The translations under genes were made by a program, and so were the position numbers. From a virus, in the IMG/VR virus record IMGVR_UViG_3300028388_004500, positions 1 through 35,575 of that record: DNA of 35,575 bases. One strand, written 5' to 3'. Below, piece by piece: positions 20,401 through 28,900 of the stretch. Position 1 is the first letter of the stretch. Each line of letters begins with the position of its first letter. The notes beneath the pieces are model-generated. The model was not told the DNA's origin. It made no database searches and saw nothing but the letters and a program-made list of their open reading frames with translations.

Positions 20401-22934
20401 CCAGTGCCACAATAAGTGATCTTTCTGCAAACGGAATTGTGTTAGCAGGTGCAGGTGGTTCTCTAGGAACTGATGTCAACATAGTATTTGAAAGCGGCGA
20501 ATTCAAAATTGGTGGTAATAAACTGGTAGTAGACAGTGCCAACGGTGATACTGCATTTGCAGGCGAAGTGATATTCAGTAACAATGTGTTTTTAGACACC
20601 GCATCCAGTTTAACCATTGATAATAATGAAACTATTGCAGAAACTGTGTTCGAAGTAGACGGAACTACAGGTAACACTAATATAGCTGGAACACTTGACG
20701 TTGGTGGCACATTAGATGTAACAGGCGCAATATTCAGTAATTTAGCAGGCACCAGCATTCCAGTTGTGGGCGCCAATGGTGAGATCACAGAAGACTCTGA
20801 TCTAGTGTTAACATCCACAGAACTAAACGTAGGCGCAGGCAAACTCACAGTAAACAGATCTTCTGGACTTGTTCTTATAGCCAATGCACTTACAGTGCAG
20901 GGAGCAGTGAATTTGAACGACACTTTCACTACTTCCGCAGATGTAGTGGTAAATTCAACAACAGCCAGTACAAGTTCTAACTCTGGCGCAATTCGCACAT
21001 TGGGTGGTCTTGGAGTTGCAGGAAACACAAATCTTGCAGGCACACTCACAGTAGGCGGCAACGTAAATATATCCAGTGGAACAATTAGCGGAACCACCAT
21101 TAACAATTCACCGTCGATTACAGCTACAACAATTTCTGCAGGAGAGATTATAGGAACAGGCGCAGGTTACGATGGAGCAGTAACCAGTTCTAATGTAGAC
21201 ATCACCGGCGGCACAATTGATGGAGTTACAATTGGCGGCGGCGCCGCAACAACAGGGTTTACACCTAACGCAATCCGCGGAACAAACATTTATGCTAATT
21301 CACTGTTTAGAGGTAACATCGATTCACGTGCTGGCGCAGGTGTAGGCGGTAATGGTCAAGACTTCCTAACCACAGTTACTACCACTGGAAATCTAACAGT
21401 GCAGGCAAATGCAACAATTGATAATAATCTTAATGTGGTAGGTGATGTTGATATTAACGGTGGTAATATCGACGGCGTTACCATTGGCGGCTCTGTCGCA
21501 GGAAATATTACCGGTAATACCATAACGGCAGATACCAGTTTCGAAGGAGATATAAACTCCGACGGAACCAGTACATTCTCTGATGTCACAATCAGTGGAG
21601 ATATAACAGCAAACACCGCCGGCAGTGTAGCACAATTTAACGAATTGCAGGTAAATGTTTTTAACCCCACTGACTTGACTATTACAGGAAGGGTAGAATT
21701 CTTCGATCCTATAATTAATCTAAATGCTGACTTTACAGGTACTAGCCCAACAGACAGTGTGGGAATTCGTGTAACACGAGATCTAGCAGGTAACAAAGAA
21801 CTGCTATGGGAAGAAACAGGTGGCGGTCGTTGGACAATTGGTTCAAACACATTTAGAGCCGCAACCTTTGATGCAACTTCCAGCGTAATAAGCCCTCAGT
21901 TCACAGGTGATTTGACAGGGGACGTAACGGGAAATGCAGACACAGCAACAGCACTTGAAACGGAGAGAAACTTCAGTATCACAGGTGACGTGGTTGCAAC
22001 TGCCGTAGGGTTCGACGGCACAGGTAACGTGATTTTAGATGCTACGATTGTGAATGCCAGTGTGGAATTAGGAACACAAACCACTGGAAACTATGCCGAA
22101 GATTTGACTATTGCAACCGGTAGCGGATTACAAATTACCGGTACTCCGGGCGTTGGTACAAATTACATATTAGACACTAATGCCACAAACTTATCAACTC
22201 CTAACGCTATAGTTTCAAGAGATGGCGCAGGAAGCTTCAGTGCAAATGTTGTAACTGCAAGTAGCTTTGTTGGTGATGTACAAGGCGATATTGTAGGTGA
22301 TGTAACAGGACAGATTGACGGAACTGCAGGCGGCACATCAGAATTTGACGATCTTCAAGCAGCCACTGCAACTATCGAAAATGTAACAATTGGTAGTGCC
22401 AGTAATCCAGGTATCATTAATCACACTGAGATAGGCACAGGCACCGGCGGCGCTAGAAATATTACCGGTCAAACTATTACTGCGGATACTGGATTCACTG
22501 GCGATCTCACAGGCGATGTGTTTGCAGCCAACGGCACAACAAAAATCTTAGACAGTGCTGCTAACAAAATAACTGCAACTGATATAGAAGGTAGAATTGG
22601 TCAAGGCAATAAGTTTGACGGCAGCTTTGCGGATCTAGACGCAACCACTATCACTGAATCATCTAGTATTAAATACAAAGAAAATGTTGTAGAAATTGAA
22701 GATGCATTAGATAAAGTTACACAACTGCAAGGTGTAACTTACGACAGGAAAGATGGATCAGCGCACAATGAACCAGGTTTAATTGCTGAAGAAGTAGAAA
22801 AAATACTTCCAAATGTTGTGAATTACAAAGACGGCGAAGCAGACGGATTACACTATACTAGAATCATAGCATACTTGGTAGAATCGATCAAAGAGTTGCA
22901 GACTGAAATCAAAGAATTGAAGGAGAAAAATTAA
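8466..22934 (+). CDS. Giant tail-fibre protein with C-terminal S74-type chaperone domain
   Basis: The frame encodes 4,822 aa (roughly half a megadalton) from ATG 8466, although real translation may enter from upstream through a frameshift. Nearly all of it is low-Lys, Gly/Thr/Asn/Asp/Ser-rich repeats; I noticed no Cys. Recurrent modules include GNVTGD tetrapeptide runs, VYSxNGxxIL ... GTDGTDATF units, TGPGISRFRSIEV units (10473-12006), LNS ... AGIxIxRG ... WDE units, QISG units and (S/A)LxGGI(D/N)V units. A long beta-solenoid or strand-turn shaft is likely. The last ~90 residues match the endosialidase-type intramolecular chaperone (Peptidase_S74): SSIKYKEN at 22662-22685, then GLIAEEVEKILPNVV and a C-terminal coiled coil. 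In that family the chaperone assists trimer folding and cleaves itself off before the Ser. The stop codon abuts the next ATG. Confidence 0.88.
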   Translation: MTAVQTTDLEISDNTITLNVGETGNGVSRNTSGISIDRGILPSTSLKWTENAFDDSGYWNFGNSEVRADRFTAEIGIAGDLTGDIYSTNGVRILNNGTTGANATFTGNVTGQLFGNVTADTGISNFVNIQVLEEIDGTLRGSVLGEDSTQIINPFNNEVTGSIVRAENKFVGDIEGNVTTFTGTSIFNDIDIRGDIQFNELNITNSEISNDLDVGRNLDVGGTATLNNVGISSGTIESTAIGVTTPSQLKATRVDVTNGDLIVEVGNIDVQSGNIIGDIITARSRFDGDLEGDVSGNVTGNVSGDLTGNVIADDSTTILVNAASQRFTGDLTGDVVGDVTGNLSGDVQGNVEGSLFGDVFFSGGTTPILDTGSETIPAQYRGNVIGDVSGNLIGSVTGDVSGDVQGNVIAEDSTTILVNAGTQKFTGDITSSGTSFFNNIDVSGNLSFQQFNLDEITVGTLLQVDGTANINRLNATSGDIDNVIIGDTTPRRITGTEITADDRFIGLLQGNVQGDVSGDLSGNVKADDSSIIVDYEQKKFTGSFIGDVFSSDFTRVLDAGTDGTNATFTGDVTGDIESTGTSAFNNILQTNGTATFETASIENLTVTGTIDSNINVTSGTSFFNVLDANNLIVRQGTLDGVRIGTTDPDTVRGTIITADTRFQGNVTGDITGPGISRFRSIEVQEEITGVVRGNVIGDDSSTIIDVFTRDINGETITANNFSGDLQGDITSSGTSSFVNLNTSGTVTLDTATVTNDITVDGDVVGNVVGNVVGNVQGDVTGNVTGDITGPGISRFRSIEVEEEITGTVRGDVIADDSSTIINMFNKDIDGRQITATVGFVGDIDGNIDARGLGGKSWFEDIESLGFVRLDTATITNDLTVDGDLRGNMIGNVRGDILSQNGVRILDSGTDGTDATFLGDVTGRVTGDVVGSVLGDDSSVIVNYLSKRMTGSFEGSVYSDNNVKILNNGIDGTDALLAGNVDAANGVSKFTDLDQYAGGVADLETVNVAQDLTVTGDIVGNVNVPTGLSRFFDVNLDNDLVVDGNLTVKGTTTTVDTQQILLADNIITLNSDLDNLTDPTQDAGIEINRGSEDARRFIWDETLDKWTIEGERFDAGFVYSSGGFQGDITGNVTGDVTGNVTGNITGPGISRFRSIEVEEEITGIVRGNVIADDSSTIINVFNRDITGRTVTANDFVGELTGNVDGRGVGNRSYFEEIEVDGAFILNNAAGLVGAVTGDVTGNLIGDIVASDTVTKVLEAGNGTSINATYKGDVIALDDTSIVDASTKTVTATSFVGDVLGNVDGNITGNVLGQDTVTLLDSVSRTLTGDVTGDVTSSGTSTFADVRINGGNIESTEIGSNGNTADITGDTITAVTNFSGLLVGSLTGDVEGDLRGNVLAATDLSTVVVDATNRIVTADLYGDVYSENDTAILTRGIDGTDAVFRGKVIGNVDARSTLGKTFLNELQTYGDVVFDRAQVTNDLTVDGALIGDVTGDITGDVYSTNGTRILNNGNDGTDAVFTGSVEGDINSTGTSTFEDVTVNGVLTADGGIVGNLTGNVDGNVTGNVVSENSGDIINSVTRQIDGSIITADSGFVGDLTGTVFGNLEGNVNANSGISTFNDVNITGSVSFADLQVTSLDITNDTTIGLDLTVDGLSTLANVDINGGRIGGVVIGGDGNPQAGTFTTVTATTANSTTINADNININTGTGHQFTGPLVGDVTGGLIAQAGDTVDVSSAASLVFAADQISGNAIDSGTISNANLAGDGSNTLSGYSITVGAGQTINVSAGEITFRNQQISGDVIAGGTINNASLIGNNSTNSITGYNITLDSGRILTNNGETNLNLLDVSGLASLDGGINVNDVFTVNQFSGNVITNGALSAGNTVINGSLDIGGPVSIEGDSTDSVSNTSGALIIEGGVGIGKSVNIGGSVDIDNNLTAGDTEVEGTLGVTGLATLAGGIDVDGAFTVDNITGNVVTSGTLAAGNTSLGGTLGVVGTATLSGALNVDGAAYVDNIFEATGSTVLGSTVDIGGTTTLSAASDFVMYDTTPAIVFSVDGATGNTFTEGSLDVTGDVSIGSETNSISTLTGALVVAGGVGIEKDVFTGGNLTVAGDITFGGNINLQALTLNAVAFLNGGINVDNKFTVSGINGDVFTQGSLEAGSTVLSGTLDVTGAVVIEGDSTNSISNSTGSLVVQGGVGIASNVNAGGNLDIDGFGIFGGSLTVNDDMLVAGTATISDDTTIGGNLFITGRSAATQNAIEVTNTTTQKVFTVNGVDGDTFISTNLTVGTDLLVEGSTVIRGDLTVEGDTITISAATLDVEDRNITLAKGATTAGEADGGGITLEGANALFTYSSGNDRWNLNKDLTVPTVIGDVTGDVTGAVTTPVGETFELRGDFDVNAQNTGSLDNIVIGGITKRAGTFTSVTADTLNLTGTGSISTNSGDISSQTGNISTVDGNIVTTNGDITGNIITANTRFQGDLEGATAQLTSALDLIGSGSITLASGDVTSISGNFSTASGDFSTTSGDMTAQTITANNVFLGQLGEDDSTVAGAQSRQAAYVSTLDTLSTLSVNGLSLLNNGLIVEGTTQINGNLNAAVGTTAEFDSVIINGDFDVATITINDFTVQDTLEVGGQITAASGVEVQGLFQSINSQMSGATITLSDIDSTPIGANIASTGRFSRLTVTSDNVTIEDGNVTLQNGDIILSSGDIDIDAGSLTVATDITVGNNLTVTNDITVSGFVFATSDTNNGLVGDVYAWDGTSATKVLQAGTDGTDAAFTGDVSGNITASAGTSSFVAIEASGLIEANGGIEGDLVSDSVDINGGTIDGVNIGLGTAGQGDARFTNMEAAVVDIGGGQIDSVQIGAAGSGRADGYFNILDANNINLTGGSISNVQIAAAGSGRANAFFLNVDASQGIDGTLTGNVLTTGGAIIIDATANTVNASSVTAQEITATNAQGFIGNVNASSGTSQFATINATTVNANLVGNVTGQITADALGGSSRFRDVTVVGEVVINTDLDVQGIANLGANINANGGAISGVDISQGSITNTPIDNSTVGGTFNTLTVNNTINADINSASSSSFNQASFGGNVNINNADLTVSGDITVTAGTLTGIIQTLAGTKIEQADIENSVVGANGNVAAVNGTTITGQSVRSTGTLQIDGDATINRIIANSANTSEILNLESNAFLSSDVTITGGSITRTEIGQGGGEADLINGTIITAETRFQSAQYNTSANSDVDDVNHSAVTGHFTTLNVDTVNTVRINIEETQAFEEITVGTGGITVQGDALFQNDVEIETETILLRANQTLPGNAGLVINRSSSESPVQVSFLWDEVNDTFTIGNQDFVAGDITADRLNGNITAVSGNSTLNNLEITNSADLGTNVTIEGGAITDTQIGTSDPAVGNDSIYGTVITAHTRFEGDITGDVTSSGTSSFADITVTGDVTGNITGVVTGTSGSSITNGFIVASTIGRNSGGTIQRGEGFFTNLNANGTITATASQGFIGNVNAPAGTSSFDVLEASGDTTLITTNINGDLTMGAGTTAFFQSISVSGTVQFDELDISQTLDVTGDFQVIGSDPANPKFTVNSATGAAEVDGALTVTGNSTLEGNLLVQGNTVLGDAVTDELSITAKLASDLLVDANNVRDLGDSTNRFSTVYTNELNTSGDVLVGGNLTVEGDLTTVSTETILLSDNIIVLNSDVTGAPTQDAGLTIERGTAPNVSILWDENAGEFSVGAETFNAAVFKGDLNSSSDSTLINFVNRTIENITAATVSGNIDTGSLEATNNVEVGTTLTVVGLSTLAQATVEDLTDNRVVLAGTGGRLTDDSNLTFNGNAFNVGSQFEVTASSGEVDIGGNLEVTGTVSTQGNFDVATDRFTVNATSGNTTVAGTLGVTGLSTLNTLAVTTDATVGGLLNANGGIAVDTDRFTVADATGNTNIEGTLAVQSLMSPNGGINVNAGVFTVVGGTGNTDIAGTLDVTGESTLASATISDLSANGIVLAGAGGSLGTDVNIVFESGEFKIGGNKLVVDSANGDTAFAGEVIFSNNVFLDTASSLTIDNNETIAETVFEVDGTTGNTNIAGTLDVGGTLDVTGAIFSNLAGTSIPVVGANGEITEDSDLVLTSTELNVGAGKLTVNRSSGLVLIANALTVQGAVNLNDTFTTSADVVVNSTTASTSSNSGAIRTLGGLGVAGNTNLAGTLTVGGNVNISSGTISGTTINNSPSITATTISAGEIIGTGAGYDGAVTSSNVDITGGTIDGVTIGGGAATTGFTPNAIRGTNIYANSLFRGNIDSRAGAGVGGNGQDFLTTVTTTGNLTVQANATIDNNLNVVGDVDINGGNIDGVTIGGSVAGNITGNTITADTSFEGDINSDGTSTFSDVTISGDITANTAGSVAQFNELQVNVFNPTDLTITGRVEFFDPIINLNADFTGTSPTDSVGIRVTRDLAGNKELLWEETGGGRWTIGSNTFRAATFDATSSVISPQFTGDLTGDVTGNADTATALETERNFSITGDVVATAVGFDGTGNVILDATIVNASVELGTQTTGNYAEDLTIATGSGLQITGTPGVGTNYILDTNATNLSTPNAIVSRDGAGSFSANVVTASSFVGDVQGDIVGDVTGQIDGTAGGTSEFDDLQAATATIENVTIGSASNPGIINHTEIGTGTGGARNITGQTITADTGFTGDLTGDVFAANGTTKILDSAANKITATDIEGRIGQGNKFDGSFADLDATTITESSSIKYKENVVEIEDALDKVTQLQGVTYDRKDGSAHNEPGLIAEEVEKILPNVVNYKDGEADGLHYTRIIAYLVESIKELQTEIKELKEKN
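10473..12006 (+). repeat. Three 115-nt TGPGISRF modules
   Basis: Copies lie at 10473-10587, 10824-10938 and 11892-12006. Each reads ITGPGISRFRSIEV, then EEITG-x-VRG(N/D)VI, then DDSSTII. Proteins are nearly identical, but many third codon positions differ. More diverged relatives occur near 8830-8960 and 7900-8010. Confidence 0.85.
10751..10828 (+). repeat. 12-nt tandem repeat encoding GNVx tetrapeptides
   Basis: A 12-nt unit (TGTTGTAGGTAA and variants) is repeated about six to seven times. It encodes successive GNVV, GNVQ, GDVT and GNVT tetrapeptides. The first three units differ by one base at most, so slippage or recent expansion is likely. Confidence 0.8.
13630..14480 (+). repeat. QISG and GGI-V module block, copy in the 4,822-aa frame
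   Basis: Two QISG units (QISGNAIDSGTISNANLAG and QISGDVIAGGTINNASLIG, each followed by an SITVGAG-type turn) are followed by LASLDGGINVND and LATLAGGIDVDGAFTV units. The same order appears at about 28480-29040 in the next gene. Confidence 0.75.
22662..22931 (+). other. Peptidase_S74-like intramolecular chaperone domain
   Basis: This is residues 4733-4822 of the frame starting at 8466. SSIKYKENV corresponds to the family's SDxRLKENI: the candidate catalytic Ser is 4733 (TCT 22662) and the Lys is 4738 (AAA 22677). ALDKVTQLQGVTYDR, GLIAEEVEKILPNVV and a heptad-rich end (IKELQTEIKELKEKN) follow in the usual order. Self-cleavage before Ser4733 would release a 90-residue trimeric cap. The family match is by motif; the cleavage is inferred from family knowledge. 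Confidence 0.85.
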
Positions 22935-25900
22935 ATGGCAGATTTACGTGACCTAGTAGTAGCGCCAGGAACCAGTAGGTTTGATGGTGATGTGACATTC
23001 ACTACCACAGTAGATATCAACGGCGGAACCATCGACAATGTCACAATCACAAATGCCACACTGAACGATATGGTTGCTGTATCCGCGGATCAGTTTACAG
23101 GACCGCTTACTGGTGATGTGATTGGTGAAATTGGCAATGGCGGATCCAATCGAAATCCTGCTTGGTTTACAAACATAGATGCAACAGGTAATGCATCTAT
23201 AGGCGGAACACTCGGTGTTACCGGTATTGCAACCCTGCCAGAAGTTAACATTGATAGCGGATTCATAGATGGCACAAGAATTGGTCAAACAGTGCAAGCT
23301 GCCGCTGATTTTCTAAATGTTTCAGGAAACACCATAACAGCAAATACTGGATTTATTGGCAACATTACAGGACCTTCAGGTGGTACAGTAGGAACAAGCA
23401 CCCTTAACAATTTAACCCTAAATGGTAACCTTGTGATAAATTCTGGTAATTCTTTCACACTGGACGGCCAAACTGTTATAGATGCCGACAGAAATGCCAT
23501 TTTTGAATCTATTCAGGTCAACCAGACATTCGAACCTGCAACACTCACAGTCACAGGTACTGGAGTAAGCACCGTTGCAGGAAGCCTTGAAATCGCAGGC
23601 AACCTTACAGTAAGTGGCACCCAGACAACAATTAACACAGAACAAATTAACTTGGCAGATATTGCGATAGAATTAAATACAACAGCAACAGGTACTCCTG
23701 CAGATACCAATTATGGTCTTATAATTAACAGGGGCGCAGAATCTCCTGTTACACTTTTCTGGAACCAAACCACAGGGCGTTGGACCGTTGGTACAGGTAC
23801 AACTGGTATTTTTGAAGCTGCAACGTTTTTTGGAAATATTACAGGCGATGTTACAGGTAATGTCACTGGTGATGTTACAGGAAATGCAGACACTGCTGAT
23901 GCTTGGTCTACAGCACGCAGTGTGACATTTGCAACAGGCGACGTAACAGGTACATTTAGCATAGACGGCAGTGCAAACGTCACAAACGTAGATTTAACCA
24001 TTGAAGACAACAGTGTTGCACTAGGGACACAAACCACCGGAAACTATGCACAAGATGTAGGTGTAAGTGGTAATGGATTGTCTATCACAGGAGCACCGGG
24101 CGAAGGTACACAATTCGTAGTCAACAGTAATGCTGTAGCAACCGCTGATCCGCAAACACTGGTGTTTAGAAATGCGCTAGGCGACTTTGCAGCTCGAGTT
24201 ATCACAGCTGATACGTTTACTGGTAATATCGATTCTACTGCAGGTGTTGACAATCTATTTACTACCACAGTAGGAGACAGTTTAACAGTAACAGGAACTG
24301 CTACGTTTAACAATTCTGTCACCGTGTCAGCGGGACAGACATTTGCAACTGATACAGCTGCAATAAGTGGAGGCTCGATTGTGAGAACTCCAATAGGGCA
24401 AGGTGCTGGTAATCAAGCAGATGTTCGCGGTGATACCGTTATAGCTGTTACTGGATTTGAAGGAGACTTGACAGGAGATGTCACAGGAAACGCAGATACT
24501 GCATCTGCGCTAGATCATACCATACAGATCAGTTTGTCGGGAGATGTCACAGGAACATCAACGGGTAATAATCTGGCAGGCGGCGGAGTGACAATACCTG
24601 TGACTATACAGCCAGACAGTGTTGCATTAGGCACAGACACAACAGGTAATTATGCACGAGATATATCTGTTACAGGCGGCGGACTAACGCTCAGTGGTAC
24701 TCCTGGCGAAGGAACCCAATACGAAATAAGCAGTAATGCTACAAACTTAAACACACCGAACACCATTGTTCAAAGAGATACCACCGGTAGTTTTTCAGCC
24801 AACACAGTAAGTGCGGATTTAACTGGAGATGTAACAGGTACATTATTGGGTAATGTTGATATTGCTTCAGGAACCAGTAATTTTAACAATATAGATGTAG
24901 CTGGCAGCAGTACCTTAGCCTCTGTGGATATAAACAGTGGTAATATTGACGGCACTACAATTGGTGCATCTGTCCAAGCAGATGCAGACTTTTTAGATGT
25001 AAGCGGCGCAACAATCACAGCAACCACTGGATTTGTTGGGAACATTACAGGTCCTGATGCAGGACAAACAGGAACCAGCACACTTAACAATCTAACACTA
25101 AACGGCGATCTAACTGTTGACTCTGGTGTGATTCAAATTGGTACCAACACTGTTATTGATGAAAATAGAAACGCATTTGTCAACAACATTGATATTGGGG
25201 GCTCGTTTGCTATTAACACAATTACAATCGGTGAAACCACTCCTGGAGTGAGTGGTGATGGCTCCGTGTTTGAAGGAGCTGGAGGTGATTCTTCGTTTAA
25301 TAGTACGTTATCTGTGTCAGGCACATTTACTGCTGATGGCTCTGCAAGATTTGCAGCCCCGCAGATCACATTAAACTATGACTTACCTGGTGATACTGCA
25401 CCTAGTGAAAACGCAGGTATAATTGTAGAACGCGGTAACTTGAGTGATGTTGAATTTATTTGGAATGAAAGTCTTGATAGATGGAGCACAGGCGGACAAC
25501 CACTTACTGCAAGTGATTTTGTAGGAAGCATCGGTGCCACAACTAGAAGCACAGGACAATTTACTACCATTGACACCAGCTCCAATGCGGACATCGGCGG
25601 CATTTTGACAGTCACCCAAACAAGTACTCTCACAGGCGCAGTATCAGCGCCTGGTGGTATAACAGGTTCGTTAATTGGACAAGTAACACATTCCGCTGGA
25701 ACTTCTACTTTTGACAATCTTACTATCACCGGCGATGTTAGTATTGATGGAATATTGTCAGCAGACAACTTCGAATTGCCAGGTGTTACCAATGCCGGCA
25801 CACTTAATTTATCCGGTACATTAGATGTAAGTGGTAATATGTCCGGCGATGCTGACCTTACAATTCAAGGTACTGCTGATATTGGTACCGATCTAATAGT

Positions 25901-28900
25901 TAGAGGTCAACCTAGAATTCAAGGCACTACAATTCGACTGCATACTGAAGTATTAACCGGTAGTTTACCCAGTGTTGATGACGATGTGGGTATTGTAGTG
26001 AACAGAGGCGACGATGCTGACATAAAATTCCTATGGAACGAAGGTGTTGATAGATGGATAGCAGACACCGCATTACAGTCAGATAATATCTATGGCGAGC
26101 TTACTGGTAGCGTAAATGTTGGAGCCGGTGAAACTCTAGATGTAAGTGCAGGTACTTTAACATTAGCTGACAATCAAATTTCTGGTAATAAAGTTGAAGG
26201 CGGCACAATTAACGAGATAACGATTAATACAATAAACAGTGGAAATGCTGTTATTACCGGTGGTAGCATAGATGGCACGGTGATAGGCGGCACTACTTCT
26301 GCTAATATTACAGGTGATACGATTATAGCAGAAACAGGATTTGCAGGACCATTGTTTGGCCAAGTTACTGCCACAATCAATGGCGGCGGCACGTCAAACT
26401 TTGACAACCTAAATGTGCAAGGAACCACAACTCTAGACGACGTAACTGTAAACGGTATTACTACAATTGCTAATGATTTAAATGCCCAAGCAGGCACTAC
26501 TGCTACATTTGATGCTGTAGAAGTAGAAGATCTCACAATTAATCAAACCATTAATATTACAAATTTCGATGTTGGTGGGACTTTAACAGTAACCGGACTG
26601 GCAAGTTTTGAAAATAATTTTATCGATATTAACTCCAATCCAACTGGTGCATCAGATGCCGGCATCAACGTGGGCAGATTTGGTACTTCGGACGCAACCC
26701 TTAAATGGGATGTAGCCTCAGGACAATGGAGCTTCTCAGGAGCCGATGTTGCAGCAAGTTCATTTATTGGCACACTGGTCGGTCCAGTAGATTCGTCTAG
26801 TGTTGACATTGACGGCGGCAATATTGACAACACACCCATCGGTGAAAATACTCGCTCGTCAGGTCAGTTCACAACGTTAGATGCAACAGGTACAATAACA
26901 GGATCATTTAGCGGTCCTGTAACCAGTACCAATGTTGACATAGATGGTGGTGATATCAGCAGTACCACAATTGGTGCAAACGGTGCAACCACAGGACAAT
27001 TTACCACAGTGGCTGCGGATACAATAAATGTGTTTACAGGTACCGTTACGGCTCAAACTGTCGAAGCTACAAATACGCCTTATGGATTTATTGGTAATCT
27101 TGACGGTCAAATCAACGACATCAGCAACTGGAGCACAGCTGATCTCGCAGAAGATCCTAGCGCAACCGCAACATCGGGCACACAATACTTTACCACAACC
27201 AGGGTTGATGCACACCTAAGTGGCGGCTTAGGCGTGACATATACGAATGGTACTATTAATATCGGACAGCCTGTTGCCCCAACCGATAATGTTACTTTCA
27301 ATGATGTTAGGGTCGATGGTGATATAACTGTAATTGGAGCTATTGATGTACCTAACCTTACTGTAACGGGTGATCTTACAGTAAATGGAACAACCACCAC
27401 CTTAAACACAGAGACCATAAACCTAGAGGACGCCGTAATTAGATTAAATAACGGCGGCGCCGCATCGGACAGTGGCATTGAAGTTGCAAGAGGTGCAAAC
27501 CCTGCTGATGCAGTAGAATTGTTATGGAACGAAACCGCAGGTCGTTGGACGGTTAACAGCGAAGACTTCCAAGCTCAAATGTTTTACGGTGATTTGACCG
27601 GAGATGTTACGGGAAATGTTACCGCAGCCAGCGGCCAGAGTTCATTTGCCAGCGTGGTTATCGATGGAGGCAACATTGACGGTACAGCTATCGGTGTTAA
27701 CGCAACAGATGAAGGTAATTTTACCACTGTGGATGCTTCTGGTGATGTTACGGCAAATAGATTTTTCGGGCCCGTGACCGGAAACGTTACAGGCACAGTT
27801 TCAGATATAAGCAATCATACTACGTCTGCGCTGGCTGAAGGATCCAGATTGTATTTCACTGACGCTCGAGTTGATGCAAGACTAGACAGCACTAATACAA
27901 CTGGAGGAACAGGTGTTTCATATGCAAACGGTACTATCAGTATCGGACAGCCGGTTGGAACCTCAGACGATGTAACATTTAGAGATGTACAAGTTACTGG
28001 CACATTGGATGCAAATACATTTAATCCTACCAACATAACAACCACCGGCAATGTCACTGTGGGTAACAGTTTGACTGTTAATGGTTCTACTACACTGGGC
28101 GACACTGTAAACATCAAAGATAATGAAATTGTGCTAAACAGTGATTTTTCAGGAGGATCTCCAACCGACAATGTAGGATTTATTGTTAATCGAGACAGTG
28201 CAGGCAGTGTAAGTTTCATATGGGACGAAGCGGCTGATAAATTTACAATAGGCGGCAACACTATGGTTGCCGGTACATTTGAAGGCAATTTCACAAGTAC
28301 CGGTACAAGCACATTTAACACTGTTGATATCAACACTGTTGATATTGACGGCGGCAACATAGACGGCACCAAGATTGGAGCCAGCACCGCAGACACAATA
28401 ATAGGCACAGACATAGATGGAGAAACCATTACGGCCTCAGTGGGCTTTGTTGGCGATATTACTGGGAACGTCACAGGCGGACTTACACTTCAAACAGGCG
28501 AAACTGTTGATGTAAGTTCAGGCACATTTACCGTTCGCAACGATCAAATATCGGGCGATGCCGTTAACGGAGGCACAATTTCTAATGCATCACTGGCAGG
28601 CAATAATGCCGGCAACTCAATTACAGGAGTTGATATCACGGTGGGTTTTGCTAGAACACTCAATGTCGCCGGAGGCACACTTACACTAGCAAACAATCAA
28701 ATCTCCGGCGACAAAATTGACGGTGGAATAATAAGTGACGCAACACTCACAGGAAACGGTACAACTAACTCTATATCCGGCTATGACATAACTGTTGGCG
28801 CAGGCAAAGCACTTACGGTAAACGGAACCACAAACGTCAGTGTATTAAATGCCACAGGTTTGGCCAGCTTAGATGGAGGCATTGATGTAGACGGTGCATT

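Noticed and set aside
27028-27219. Short plus-strand open frame inside the second giant fibre gene
   Set aside because: It is out of frame with the intact fibre gene, short, and without ribosome-binding site or domain.
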